50,698 bases of DNA from Faecalibacterium sp. UBA1762 (GCA_002314755.1 DCHC01000009.1:57795-108492); one strand, 5' to 3'; positions 25,130 to 33,828 are shown, counted from the first letter of the stretch. A program made the numbers and translations. The notes: a model not told the origin generated them from the letters alone.

Positions 25130-26644
25130 ATGAAACCTTTAATGCTTTGCATTTTAGATGGCTTCGGTTGCCGGGACGATGCTCGTGCCAATGCCATTCA
25201 AACCGCCAAAACCCCCAATTTAGATAGGCTTTTTGCCAGCTATCCCCACACCCGGATCGGCGCCTCTGGTATGGATGTGGGTTTGCCGGACGGCCAGATG
25301 GGTAATAGTGAAGTCGGCCATACCAATATCGGTGCAGGTCGTGTGGTCTATCAAGAGCTGACCCGTATTACCAAGGCCATTCAGGACGGCGACTTTTTCG
25401 AAAACGAAGTGTTGAAATCCGCAATGGATAACGCAAAAAAGCCGGGCGCTGCGCTGCATTTGTTCGGCCTGCTGTCTGATGGTGGTGTTCATAGTCATAA
25501 TAGCCATTTGTACGGCCTGTTGGAAATGGCCAAAAAAGAGGGTGTTCGGAATGTTTTCGTCCACTGCTTTATGGATGGCCGTGACACCCCACCGGCCTCC
25601 GGTAAGGAGTATGTGGAGCAGCTGCAGGCAAAGATGGACGAGCTGGGTACAGGTAAAATTGCCACTGTATGCGGTCGCTTTTACGCAATGGACCGTGACA
25701 ACCGTTGGGACCGTGTACAGAAGGCTTACGACGCCCTAGTGTTGGGAGAAGGCGAGCACGCCAATGATGCAGTGGCTGCCATGCAGGCAAGCTATGATGC
25801 CAATATAACCGATGAATTTGTGCTGCCTACCGTTATCGGTAACGGCGGTCGTATCTGCACCGGCGATAGCGTTGTATTCTTCAATTTCCGTCCCGACCGC
25901 GCCCGTGAGATCACCCGCACCCTGGTGGATCCCGATTTCACCGGTTTTGAGCGCAAAAAGGGCTTCTTTCCGCTGACTTATGTTTGCTTTACCCAGTATG
26001 ATGCGACCATGCCCAATGTGCAGGTTGCCTTTAAGCCTCAAAGCCTGGAGAATACGCTGGGTGCTTATCTTGCAAAGTGCGGTAAGACCCAGCTTCGCAT
26101 CGCCGAAACCGAAAAGTATGCCCATGTGACCTTCTTCTTTAACGGCGGTGTGGAAGCCCCCTGCGGAAATGAGGACCGCGCTCTGATCGCCAGTCCCAAG
26201 GTCGCCACCTATGACCTGAAGCCGGAGATGAGCGCATACGAGGTTGCTGCCGAGTGTGTGGAGCGGATCAATAGCGATAAGTACGATGTGATCATCCTGA
26301 ACTTTGCCAACTGTGATATGGTCGGCCATACCGGTGTATTTGAAGCCGCAGTTGCCGCTGTGGAGGCAGTGGATACCTGTGCCGGAAAGGTGATTGATGC
26401 CGTTCTGGCAAAGGGCGGCGCAGTCCTGCTGACAGCCGACCACGGTAATGCCGATTATATGGCCGATGAGGATGGTACTCCGTTTACCGCCCATACCACC
26501 AACCCGGTGCCTTTCCTGGTTGCAGGCGCTGGCAATGTGACCCTGAGTGAGGGCGGCCGCCTGTGCGATATTGCTCCCACCATGCTCAAGCTGATGGGGC
26601 TTGCACAACCTGCCGAGATGAACGGTGAAAGCTTGGTAAAATAA
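25130..26644 (+). CDS. gpmI: 2,3-bisphosphoglycerate-independent phosphoglycerate mutase
   Basis: Manganese-dependent enzyme converting 3- to 2-phosphoglycerate; 504 residues. The phosphoserine nucleophile lies in GQMGNSEVGHTNIGAG (around residue 62), and metal ligands are in LDGFGCRDD (about 8-16), HCFMDGRDTPP (about 144-154), NFANCDMVGHTG (about 391-402) and TADHGNADYM (about 432-441). ATG at 25130 follows AAGAAAGGAAAA; the frame is open to 25019 but crosses the upstream hairpin. Last gene of the glycolytic set; no clear T-rich hairpin follows immediately. Confidence 0.97.
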   Translation: MKPLMLCILDGFGCRDDARANAIQTAKTPNLDRLFASYPHTRIGASGMDVGLPDGQMGNSEVGHTNIGAGRVVYQELTRITKAIQDGDFFENEVLKSAMDNAKKPGAALHLFGLLSDGGVHSHNSHLYGLLEMAKKEGVRNVFVHCFMDGRDTPPASGKEYVEQLQAKMDELGTGKIATVCGRFYAMDRDNRWDRVQKAYDALVLGEGEHANDAVAAMQASYDANITDEFVLPTVIGNGGRICTGDSVVFFNFRPDRAREITRTLVDPDFTGFERKKGFFPLTYVCFTQYDATMPNVQVAFKPQSLENTLGAYLAKCGKTQLRIAETEKYAHVTFFFNGGVEAPCGNEDRALIASPKVATYDLKPEMSAYEVAAECVERINSDKYDVIILNFANCDMVGHTGVFEAAVAAVEAVDTCAGKVIDAVLAKGGAVLLTADHGNADYMADEDGTPFTAHTTNPVPFLVAGAGNVTLSEGGRLCDIAPTMLKLMGLAQPAEMNGESLVK

Positions 26645-26734
26645 GCTGCAGTAAAGTGTTTCGAATCTCGGAACATACAAACTGTATCAATAAGATATGG
26701 ATTGTAGCTGATGCAAAAAGTTCAGAAAAAGTCA

Positions 26735-26763
26735 TTGACAACAAAAAAATGGCGTGCTATAAT
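26735..26763 (+). promoter_or_regulatory. Consensus sigma-A promoter of the importer leader
   Basis: TTGACA at 26735-26740, 17-bp spacer, TATAAT at 26758-26763: a perfect match. Expected start near 26770. Confidence 0.88.
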
Positions 26764-26799
26764 TACAGCAATTTAAAAACAAAAACGGAGACTTTGCAA

Positions 26800-26898
26800 A
26801 TGATGTGTACTAACCACTATTTTGAATATCGCTACTTTACTTTTTCTAATAAAAGTAAAGTTCTTTGTGATATTCAAAAGCGGGTGGATGCACGATAA
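26800..26898 (+). CDS. Aromatic-rich leader peptide (32 aa)
   Basis: A short open frame beginning ATG-ATG, preceded by ACGGAG with 9-nt spacing. The peptide starts MMCTN and then has HYFEYRYFTF (residues 6-15): six of ten residues are Tyr or Phe, with His at the front; the remainder is basic and ordinary, ending in RVDAR. A nested hairpin spans codons 7-27 (TTTTGAATATC with GATATTCAAAA; ACTTTACTTTT with AAAAGTAAAGT). A stalled ribosome on the Tyr/Phe codons would cover the 5' arms. This is the expected form of a leader peptide sensing charged tRNA-Tyr or tRNA-Phe. It is followed by a terminator and then by the importer genes. Confidence 0.65.
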   Translation: MMCTNHYFEYRYFTFSNKSKVLCDIQKRVDAR

Positions 26899-26928
26899 GG
26901 AATTTGCAAACAATTCTTTTCAGTCAGA

Positions 26929-26963
26929 AAACGCCGGTGGTCACAAAGACTGCCGGCGTTTTT
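26929..26963 (+). terminator. Intrinsic terminator between leader peptide and importer
   Basis: AAACGCCGG (26929-26937) pairs with CCGGCGTTT (26953-26961) and the T-run continues to 26963. A weak competitor exists: CAGTC (26921-26925) can pair with GACTG (26948-26952), which excludes the terminator stem. Confidence 0.85.
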
Positions 26964-27105
26964 AATATTTAATTTTGTAAGAAAACGAAAACGGAAAGGA
27001 GGAGGGATCTTCTTCATTTATCAGTAAGGCAAACTGTCCGGGCATCCGATTAGGGATCAACAAAAAAGCGAAAGGCACAATTCAGAGAAAGGAAATGATT
27101 TAACA

Positions 27106-28065
27106 ATGATGAAAAAAGCAATTTCGGTAGTTTTGACAGCGGTACTGTTTTGCAGTACATGCGTCGGTCTTGTGGGCTGTGGCAAAAAAAATACCTATAC
27201 CGTCGGCATCGTACAGCTGACACAGCATGTTGCGTTGGATGCGGCAACACAGGGTTTTCAGGACGCACTGACACAGGAGCTGGGTGATAAGGTCACCTTT
27301 GACGTACAGAACGCTTCGGGTGATTCCAATACCTGCTCGACCATTGTCACAGGCTTTGTATCCAAGAAAGTAGATCTGATTATGGCAAATGCCACCCCAG
27401 CACTGCAGGCGGCTTACAACGCAACCGAAACGATTCCTATTTTGGGTACCTCCATTACGGAATACGGTGTTGCATTGGGCATGACCGATTACAACGGCAC
27501 TGTAGGAGGGAATGTCTCTGGCACCTCTGATTTGGCACCGCTAAAGCAACAGGGTAAAATGATTTTAGAGCTTTTCCCGGATACTCGGAAGGTCGGGTTA
27601 TTGTACTGCTCTGCCGAGCCGAACTCCGCATATCAAGTCAAGGTGATGGAAGAATTTTTGACCGATAAGGGTTTGACAGTGACCAAGTACACCTTTAGCG
27701 ATTCCAATGATGTAGCAGCGGTTACCACCGTTGCAGCAGCCGAAAGTGATGTGATCTATATTCCCACAGATAATACAGCGGCCTCCTGTGCGGAAACCAT
27801 TGGCGGTATTGTCGTAAACGCAGGGGTTCCCGTAATAGCCGGTGAAGAAGGTATCTGCGCTGCCTGCGGCGTGGCGGCCCTTTCTATCAATTACTATGAT
27901 CTGGGCGTGACCACAGGTAAAATGGCAGCGAAAATTCTAAAGGGTGAGGCCGATATTTCTACCATGCCCATTGAATTCACCACCGCCAAAAAGGTTTACA
28001 ACGCTCAAATTTGTGAAAAACTGGGCGTATCCGTTTCGGCAGACTATTCTGCAATAGAACAGTAA
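27106..28065 (+). CDS. ABC transporter substrate-binding lipoprotein, TrpX-like (PF04392)
   Basis: A 319-residue binding protein with lipoprotein signal peptide; the lipobox is VGC with the acylated Cys near residue 25. The mature start YTVGIVQLTQHVALDAATQGFQDAL (in part) and the later VGLLYCSAEPNSAYQV, DVIYIPTDNTAAS and GVPVIAGEEGICAACGVAALSINYYDLG stretches (each partly quoted) are typical of the ABC_sub_bind family, which includes the tryptophan-linked TrpX proteins of streptococci. Ligand is probably an aromatic amino acid or derivative; the Tyr/Phe-rich leader upstream points away from tryptophan alone. GAAAGGA precedes the double ATG. First of three importer genes. Confidence 0.85.
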   Translation: MMKKAISVVLTAVLFCSTCVGLVGCGKKNTYTVGIVQLTQHVALDAATQGFQDALTQELGDKVTFDVQNASGDSNTCSTIVTGFVSKKVDLIMANATPALQAAYNATETIPILGTSITEYGVALGMTDYNGTVGGNVSGTSDLAPLKQQGKMILELFPDTRKVGLLYCSAEPNSAYQVKVMEEFLTDKGLTVTKYTFSDSNDVAAVTTVAAAESDVIYIPTDNTAASCAETIGGIVVNAGVPVIAGEEGICAACGVAALSINYYDLGVTTGKMAAKILKGEADISTMPIEFTTAKKVYNAQICEKLGVSVSADYSAIEQ

Positions 28066-28085
28066 ATCAGAAAGGAAGACACCTT

Positions 28086-28979
28086 ATGCTGAATTATCTG
28101 CAAGCGCTGCCGGGTGCGTTCGCCCAGGGAATAATCTGGGGGCTTATGGCCATCGGGGTGTATATTACCTACCAGGTGTTGGATATCGCCGATCTGACGG
28201 TAGACGGTACAATCTGTACCGGGGCAGCGGTTTTTACGGCGCTTTTGATATGCGGGGTAAACCCATATCTTGCCCTATGCTGTTCCCTGCTTGCAGGTGT
28301 ATTGGCGGGGCTGGCAACTGGAGCTTTTCATATTTTTTTGGGTATTCCGGCCATTCTGTCCGGGATATTGACCCAGATGATACTATGGTCGGTCAATTTG
28401 AAAATATTGGGAAAGCCCAATGTGGCGCTCTCCTTTCGCAACTATCCGGTATTGCTCACCCTTTCGCAAAACGGAAAGGCGGTTTTAACTGGAATCTTTT
28501 TTACAGTGGGCACGGTGGCGGTCTTGTATTGGTTTTTCAGAACCGAACTGGGTAGCGCGATTCGGGCAACCGGCTGCAATGCTGTGATGTGCCGTGCCCA
28601 GGGCATCAATACAAACACAACCAAAATTCTGGGTTTAGCGCTGTCTAACGGTATTGTGGCGTTATCCGGCGGTCTGTTGTGTCAGTATCAGGGCTTTACC
28701 GATATCAATATGGGCAGAGGTGCGGTGGTCACCGGCCTGGCTGCCGTTGTAATCGGTACGGCGCTGGTAAAAAGAATATCCCAAAACTTTGCTATTCGGT
28801 TGGCCGGAGTGGTCATCGGTGCGGTCATCTACTATTTTGTCTATCAGACTGTCATTTTTATGGGGATGGACAGTGATCTGCTGAAAATGCTTTCGGCCCT
28901 GGTTGTGGCGTTTTTCTGGGTGTTCCCACTGTGCAAAAAAAGCTTTCGCAAAGCGGTAGCCTTCGCCGGAAAGGAGTAG
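28086..28979 (+). CDS. ABC transporter permease, TrpY-like (branched-chain-type fold)
   Basis: A 297-residue membrane protein of the BPD_transp_2 group with about eight or nine hydrophobic segments. Recognisable stretches are GIIWGLMAIGVYITYQVLDIADLTVDG (read from residue about 14), FLGIPAILSGILTQMILWSVNL, and the cytoplasmic loop RATGCNAVMCRAQGINTNTTKILGLALSNGIVALSGGL that contacts the ATPase (each quoted in part). Pairs with the binding protein upstream and the ATPase 3 bp downstream. AAAGGAAG precedes the ATG. Confidence 0.88.
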   Translation: MLNYLQALPGAFAQGIIWGLMAIGVYITYQVLDIADLTVDGTICTGAAVFTALLICGVNPYLALCCSLLAGVLAGLATGAFHIFLGIPAILSGILTQMILWSVNLKILGKPNVALSFRNYPVLLTLSQNGKAVLTGIFFTVGTVAVLYWFFRTELGSAIRATGCNAVMCRAQGINTNTTKILGLALSNGIVALSGGLLCQYQGFTDINMGRGAVVTGLAAVVIGTALVKRISQNFAIRLAGVVIGAVIYYFVYQTVIFMGMDSDLLKMLSALVVAFFWVFPLCKKSFRKAVAFAGKE

Positions 28980-28982
28980 AGG

Positions 28983-29777
28983 ATGCTTGAAATACGAAAT
29001 CTGAAAAAGGTCTTCTTAAAAGGTACTGTAGATGAAAAGGTGGCGCTGGACGGGCTGAATTTTATCCTTAGAGATGGGGAATTCGTCACAGTAATCGGCG
29101 GAAACGGCGCCGGAAAATCTACCATGCAAAACGCTATCTGCGGCAGCTGGCTGCCGGACAGCGGCAGTATCCTTTTAGACGGTACGGATATCACTCTGTT
29201 GCCGGAATATAAGCGTGCCAAATACCTGGGCAGAGTTTATCAGGATCCGATGATGGGTACTGCAGCGAATATGCAAATTGAGGAAAACCTTGCGCTCGCA
29301 GCGCGGCGCGGGAGCAAAAAAACACTTGCTCCCGGCATTCGTAAAGCGGAACGAACGGAGTATGCTGCGTTGCTTGCAGGGTTGGGTCTAGGGCTGGAAA
29401 GCCGGCTTTCGGCAAAGGTGGGTACCTTATCCGGCGGACAAAGACAGGCGCTGACCCTGTTGATGGCGACGCTGCAAAAGCCGAGGCTTTTGTTGCTGGA
29501 CGAACACACGGCAGCGCTGGATCCGCAGACGGCTGCCAAGGTGATGCAGCTGACGGAATCCCTGGTACAGGAACATCAGCTTTCCACCCTGATGATTACA
29601 CATAATATGAGGGATGCTATCCGGTACGGTGACCGGCTGATTATGCTGCATGCCGGAAAAATTGTACTGGATATTTCCAAAGAGGAAAAGACACGGCTGA
29701 CGGTGGCTGATCTGACGGATAGCTTTTCTCATGTGGTCGGTACGGAATTTTCAGGTGACAGGGCAATTTTATCCTGA
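28983..29777 (+). CDS. ABC transporter ATP-binding protein, TrpZ-like
   Basis: A 264-residue ATPase energising the importer. Walker A GGNGAGKST (about 38-46), a Q-loop in YQDPMMG, signature LSGGQRQALT (about 147-156), Walker B LLLLDEHTAALD (about 167-178) and the switch His in MITHNMRDA. The Walker B glutamate is followed by His rather than Pro (DEHTAALD), as in this importer subfamily. It begins 3 bp after the permease stop, and the operon ends at a terminator at 29795-29831. Confidence 0.93.
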   Translation: MLEIRNLKKVFLKGTVDEKVALDGLNFILRDGEFVTVIGGNGAGKSTMQNAICGSWLPDSGSILLDGTDITLLPEYKRAKYLGRVYQDPMMGTAANMQIEENLALAARRGSKKTLAPGIRKAERTEYAALLAGLGLGLESRLSAKVGTLSGGQRQALTLLMATLQKPRLLLLDEHTAALDPQTAAKVMQLTESLVQEHQLSTLMITHNMRDAIRYGDRLIMLHAGKIVLDISKEEKTRLTVADLTDSFSHVVGTEFSGDRAILS

Positions 29778-29794
29778 AAAAGCAAAAGAAAAAC

Positions 29795-29831
29795 ACGGCT
29801 TTCGCCTGAAAAGACGGAAGTCGTATTTTTT
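29795..29831 (+). terminator. Terminator of the importer operon
   Basis: ACGGCTTTCG (29795-29804) pairs with CGGAAGTCGT (29815-29824) with two wobble pairs, then A and six Ts. Confidence 0.78.
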
Positions 29832-29838
29832 GACCGTA

Positions 29839-31614
29839 TTATCCGTTACACAGACTGCAAAACTCATCAATCTCCGTACTGAGCAGCTGCAAGCCCTGCC
29901 GCCAGAAATCCGGGGTCGTTAGATCAATCCCGGCGACCAGGGCGGCATCCTCTACATCGGTTATGCTGGTGGTGTATAGCAGTTTTTTGTAGGTTGCAAC
30001 AAAAGACTGCCCTTCGGCCTGGTATTTTGCATAAAGACCGCGAGCAAACAGTCCGCCGAAAGCATAGGGGAAGTTATAGAAGCTGAGAGAATCCATATAA
30101 TAGTGACATTTACACAGCCACATATACGGATGCAGTGTATCGGGGTCAAGCCCGTCGCCATAGGCTTGCTTTTGGGCTTCCGTCATCATCTGACACAGCT
30201 GCTCCGGCGGCAAAAAGGCGGAATCCCGGTTTTCAAATACCGCGGTTTCAAACAGATAGCGGGAGGTGATGTCACAGATAATCTGGGTGGCGTCCGCAAG
30301 CTGACTTTCTATCAGGAAAAGCTTTTCTGCCGGGTCGGACGTTTGCGCGATTGCGGTGCTCATCACCAAAACCTCATTGAAAGTACTGGCGCTTTCAGCT
30401 ACAGGCATACTGTAATCCTGGGTCAGACTGCTATGGGGCAAGACCTGACGGTCATGAAAAGCATGTCCCAGCTCGTGTGCAAGGGTGACAATATCCCCAA
30501 ATGCACCGTCAAAATTGGTAAGAACGCGGCTTTGACCGGCACTGGGGACCGCCTCGTCAAAGGCACCGCCCACCTTACCCTCTCGGGGATAGAAGTCGAT
30601 CCAGCGGTCACGGAATGCGGTCTCCACCATATCGTGAAGCTCGGAATCAAACTGCCCGAAGATATGCAAAAGGTAATCCCGTGCCGCTTCTACAGTGTAT
30701 CTTTTATCATTGTGACCGACAGGGGCAAACAGATTCCACCAGGAAAGGCCATCGGTGGTTTCCGGGTGCAGTAGCTTGGCCTTGGTACGCAGATACTGCC
30801 AAAATTTAGGCAGATACTCCTGTATGGCTCCCATCAGAGCATCCAGCGTTTCCTTTTTCATACGGGAGGAGTGCAGAGCCTTATCCAGTGGAGAAGCGTA
30901 TCCACGCAGGCGGCATTCGTTCAGCATCTGCAGCTTAATGCTGTTTAGCGAAAAGGCGACACCGTCCGCTATGCCGGGATAACAGGCAAGCTCGGCGTTA
31001 TAGGCGTCCCTTCGGACCTCTTCGTCAGGGTCGTATGCCAGATTGCGCACTGCGGAAAGGGTCAGAGATTCTCCGCGATAGTTTGCCTTGACCTTACTGG
31101 TCAGGGTACTTTGCAGATCGCTCCAGGCTGCACCGCCGCTGATATTCATCTGCGCAAAAAGCTTTTCCTCTTTTTCGCTTAACAGGTACCTTGCGTCTGT
31201 GGCAATGCATTGCAGAAAATAACGGTATTCCGCATATTTCGGGTCATCACAAACCGCGTCCGGCCGGGGCAGACGGGCAATGGCTGCCTGCAGAACAGCG
31301 TCTGCTCCGGCAGTTTCGCTCAGCAGTGTCATGATTTTCCCAGTCCAGCTAGAGGCCTCATGATCTCCGGTGTCTGCCGCATAACGAAGAGAGGCATAGC
31401 GATATAGCTTGGTGGCTAAAAAATTGATTTTTTCGGCAACCGACAGATATTGTTTGACCAAGGTATCCTCGGGTAAAGAGGAAGCGTTTCCGGCTAAGAG
31501 CTTTTCCTCAGTGATTGCATTCTGCAATGCGGAATAATCTGCGGTAATTTTGGGATCATCAAAGTTGCAATATAAGATGCTTAGGTCCCATCGACCGGTT
31601 GTTTCGGTTGTCAT
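29839..31614 (-). CDS. pepF: Oligoendopeptidase F (M3 family)
   Basis: A cytoplasmic zinc peptidase of 591 residues that cuts medium-sized peptides. The HEXXH zinc site reads LAHELGHAFHDRQ, at about residues 377-389, and the third ligand lies in a downstream ESASTFNEVLV helix (about 402-412). The N-terminal half shows the PepF_N helical region (RWDLSILYCNFDDPKI). ATG at 31614 is chosen because GGAGG lies 8 nt before it; an upstream in-frame ATG at 31629 would place that ribosome binding site inside the coding part. It stands alone and convergent with the importer operon. Confidence 0.94.
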   Translation of the reverse strand: MTTETTGRWDLSILYCNFDDPKITADYSALQNAITEEKLLAGNASSLPEDTLVKQYLSVAEKINFLATKLYRYASLRYAADTGDHEASSWTGKIMTLLSETAGADAVLQAAIARLPRPDAVCDDPKYAEYRYFLQCIATDARYLLSEKEEKLFAQMNISGGAAWSDLQSTLTSKVKANYRGESLTLSAVRNLAYDPDEEVRRDAYNAELACYPGIADGVAFSLNSIKLQMLNECRLRGYASPLDKALHSSRMKKETLDALMGAIQEYLPKFWQYLRTKAKLLHPETTDGLSWWNLFAPVGHNDKRYTVEAARDYLLHIFGQFDSELHDMVETAFRDRWIDFYPREGKVGGAFDEAVPSAGQSRVLTNFDGAFGDIVTLAHELGHAFHDRQVLPHSSLTQDYSMPVAESASTFNEVLVMSTAIAQTSDPAEKLFLIESQLADATQIICDITSRYLFETAVFENRDSAFLPPEQLCQMMTEAQKQAYGDGLDPDTLHPYMWLCKCHYYMDSLSFYNFPYAFGGLFARGLYAKYQAEGQSFVATYKKLLYTTSITDVEDAALVAGIDLTTPDFWRQGLQLLSTEIDEFCSLCNG

Positions 31615-31690
31615 TCCGTTTTCCTCCATATCGTATCAGTGTTATAAAAGAGGTTCCAACTGAATTATACAGGGTGAATATAGTGTGAAA

Positions 31691-33799
31691 TTATTCCGCT
31701 TCTACCAATAAAAGCTGGGAGAGCAAGGGCTCCGCCAAATACACTGGCAATCCGGAGGAAATCAGTTCAAAGCCGGATGCCTTTACTTTTTTTCCGGTGG
31801 AAAAGAAGGTGATCGAATAGTACCGGGTCATATCCAGACCCCGTGGACGGAAAAGGTAGGTGTTATCGCCGTCCTCAGAAAGACGCCCAAGGAACACATA
31901 GCCTTTCAGACCGCCGGGGGTCATATTCTCTATTACAGCCCAGCCCCGTCCGCTAAGTCCCCCTAAAGCAGGTGTGTGATGGAAAACCCGGGCTTCTTTT
32001 TGGATAGGTCGGATATAGTCCTTATACAACGCGACATATTCTGCCAGGCGCTTGCGATAGAAGGGATTTACCGCCTCACCATTAGGTGCCAGTCCGGAAA
32101 TGGAGGGCACGCCCTGTACCATGATCTGCATCTGCATTTCGGCGCCGCCCACGCAGTGGGAGCTCATCACGGCACCATAAAGTATCATCAAACACTCCGG
32201 CGGCAGGCACAGGCTTATACCGTTGAAGATGCGTACGATGCGGGGCAGGCGATTCCAGTCAGAAATCTGGGTTTTGCTGAAACGGGTCATCTGCCCCAGA
32301 TCGGTGCGTCCGCCGCCGCCGGAGCAGTTCTCTAGCTCAAGTTCCGGAAAAGCGGCATGGATATGGTCGAAGATGCGGTGGGTCGCTTCCACATGGCGCC
32401 ACAGGGTGTTTTCCAAATAGCTGCCATGGCGGTTAAAGCCGCCCTCAAACTCCAGGTTATTAAAGTCCAAACGGAACAAATCCAGCTTGTATCGGCGAAT
32501 TACATCCATCAGAGATTTCTCCACATAGGTCTCAACCTCAGGCTTGGACATATCCAGGCAGCGGATCAGCTTTTCGCCGTAACGCTCCATCAACCAGTCC
32601 GGATGCGCCTTGTATAACTCGCTTTGAGCACCCATACTCTCCGGCTCTAACCACAGACCAAACTTCATACCCAGCTCGTGTACCCGGTCGATGACGGGCG
32701 TTAAATCGTTGGGCAGACGGCAGATGTTCCAGTCTCCGGTGGTTTCTGCCCAATAAGCTTCCTTACGTCCGTACCAACCAGCATCCACCTCAAATACCTC
32801 ACACCCTATCGAAGCCGCGCGCTCCACCTCCTCGATCAGAGTTTGCTGGGTGAAACGGTGTTCCATAAAACCCCAGTGGTCATACACCACCCGCTCATAA
32901 CCCTCGGCGGGCTTTGCGGTGAGCCACTGCCGCTGATATTGATGCAGGGCTTGGATTGCCCCGTCAAAGTCATCATATATGTATCCGAAATGAACCGCAG
33001 GCAGTGCCACTGTCTCGCCGGGATCCATCACCCGCATGGGGGCAGGCGCATCGGGAGCCAGATCAAACAGCAACCGCAGGTATTGCGGCTTTGCATCGCC
33101 CGATTGGTGGAAATAATCGTTTTCAAAGTCAAAACGCCAGTTGCCGCTCCACTCCAGCTGACCAATGAAATAGCCGCCCAAGATGTGGCTACGGGCTATT
33201 GCAAAGGGGTGAGAGGGACCGCTTTTGCCTATACGGGAACTGAATGCCAGCTCCGCATTGTAGGGAACCTCCTGCCAGCAAAAATTGCCCTCGGTGCCCC
33301 AGCCGCCTGCCTTGAAATAGCCTACGCTATAGGCGGGCTTGTCCATGTTCCCTGTTCTTTCGTTAACCTCCCAAACCATTTCCCACAGGGAACCGCACAA
33401 GGGCGACACACGGGTGATGGCCTGCATCTTCTCCGATTCGTTGGTAAGCCACATGCGACGGCTGAAGCAGCCGTTTTCGCCGGTGGCGGTCTCAATAACC
33501 AACCGCAGTGCATATTCAGCATGGCATAGCTCAAGCCGCGCGCAGGGCTGTCCTTTGTTCGCTTTTATCTCCTGCCAGCTTTCGAATTTCCACCCGAAGG
33601 AGGTGTCACAACCGTCTACCTCCAACCGAAAAACGGGCATCGCTCCGCCGGACACAGTGTCCTGAAGCTGTTGGGGCAGTCCGGCGGCATGGTAGTCCCT
33701 GCACACAAGTCGCCCATTCAAAAACCGTTCAGAATACACCGTCTCCCCGGAACCGTAACGAAATTCCATATCCTCTTTGTTGAACACAAAATGCGCCAT
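31691..33799 (-). CDS. Glycoside hydrolase family 36 (alpha-galactosidase-like)
   Basis: A 702-residue intracellular enzyme with an N-terminal beta-sandwich, a central (beta/alpha)8 barrel and a C-terminal beta domain. Family marks: DHWGFM (about 308-313), FEVDAGWYG (about 336-344), KFGLWLEPE (about 376-384), ENCSGGGGRTD (about 491-501). The nucleophile is Asp445 in FRLDFNN and the acid/base Asp514 in ISDWNR. Most GH36 alpha-galactosidases have KWD and SDxxD here; the Lys is Arg443 and the Trp is Leu444, so specificity may differ from plain alpha-galactosidase. AAAGGAG precedes the ATG. Divergent from the trmN6-like gene and with its own promoter. Confidence 0.88.
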   Translation of the reverse strand: MAHFVFNKEDMEFRYGSGETVYSERFLNGRLVCRDYHAAGLPQQLQDTVSGGAMPVFRLEVDGCDTSFGWKFESWQEIKANKGQPCARLELCHAEYALRLVIETATGENGCFSRRMWLTNESEKMQAITRVSPLCGSLWEMVWEVNERTGNMDKPAYSVGYFKAGGWGTEGNFCWQEVPYNAELAFSSRIGKSGPSHPFAIARSHILGGYFIGQLEWSGNWRFDFENDYFHQSGDAKPQYLRLLFDLAPDAPAPMRVMDPGETVALPAVHFGYIYDDFDGAIQALHQYQRQWLTAKPAEGYERVVYDHWGFMEHRFTQQTLIEEVERAASIGCEVFEVDAGWYGRKEAYWAETTGDWNICRLPNDLTPVIDRVHELGMKFGLWLEPESMGAQSELYKAHPDWLMERYGEKLIRCLDMSKPEVETYVEKSLMDVIRRYKLDLFRLDFNNLEFEGGFNRHGSYLENTLWRHVEATHRIFDHIHAAFPELELENCSGGGGRTDLGQMTRFSKTQISDWNRLPRIVRIFNGISLCLPPECLMILYGAVMSSHCVGGAEMQMQIMVQGVPSISGLAPNGEAVNPFYRKRLAEYVALYKDYIRPIQKEARVFHHTPALGGLSGRGWAVIENMTPGGLKGYVFLGRLSEDGDNTYLFRPRGLDMTRYYSITFFSTGKKVKASGFELISSGLPVYLAEPLLSQLLLVEAE

Positions 33800-33828
33800 A
33801 TCATTTTCTCCTTTCCTGTTTCAGCGCC

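Larger units (their letters stand above)
26645..27105 (+). promoter_or_regulatory. Attenuator-like control region before the TrpXYZ-like importer
   Basis: This 461-bp stretch has, in order: a full-consensus promoter (26735-26763), a small translated leader (26800-26898), a nested hairpin inside it (26820-26879), a 9-nt complementarity between TTTGCAAAT at the leader start codon (26793-26801) and ATTTGCAAA just past its stop (26902-26910), an intrinsic terminator (26929-26963), and about 140 nt of untranslated RNA with a second purine-rich GGAGG-like tract before the importer gene. The layout is that of ribosome-dependent transcription attenuation. The antiterminator helix is not resolved by eye. 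Confidence 0.6.

Noticed and set aside
25736..26680. 314-codon antisense frame over gpmI
   Set aside because: Shadow of a conserved, codon-biased gene; no start signal and no recognisable domain.
26875..26895. GCGGGTGGATGCACG resembles the T-box core GGGTGGNACCGCG
   Set aside because: It lies inside the leader peptide gene, there is no Stem I or specifier region upstream within the short transcript, and it does not overlap the terminator arm as in T-boxes.
27061..27100. Second open frame behind the GGAGG tract at about 26997
   Set aside because: No ATG, GTG or TTG follows at usable spacing, so the tract is probably part of the untranslated leader.
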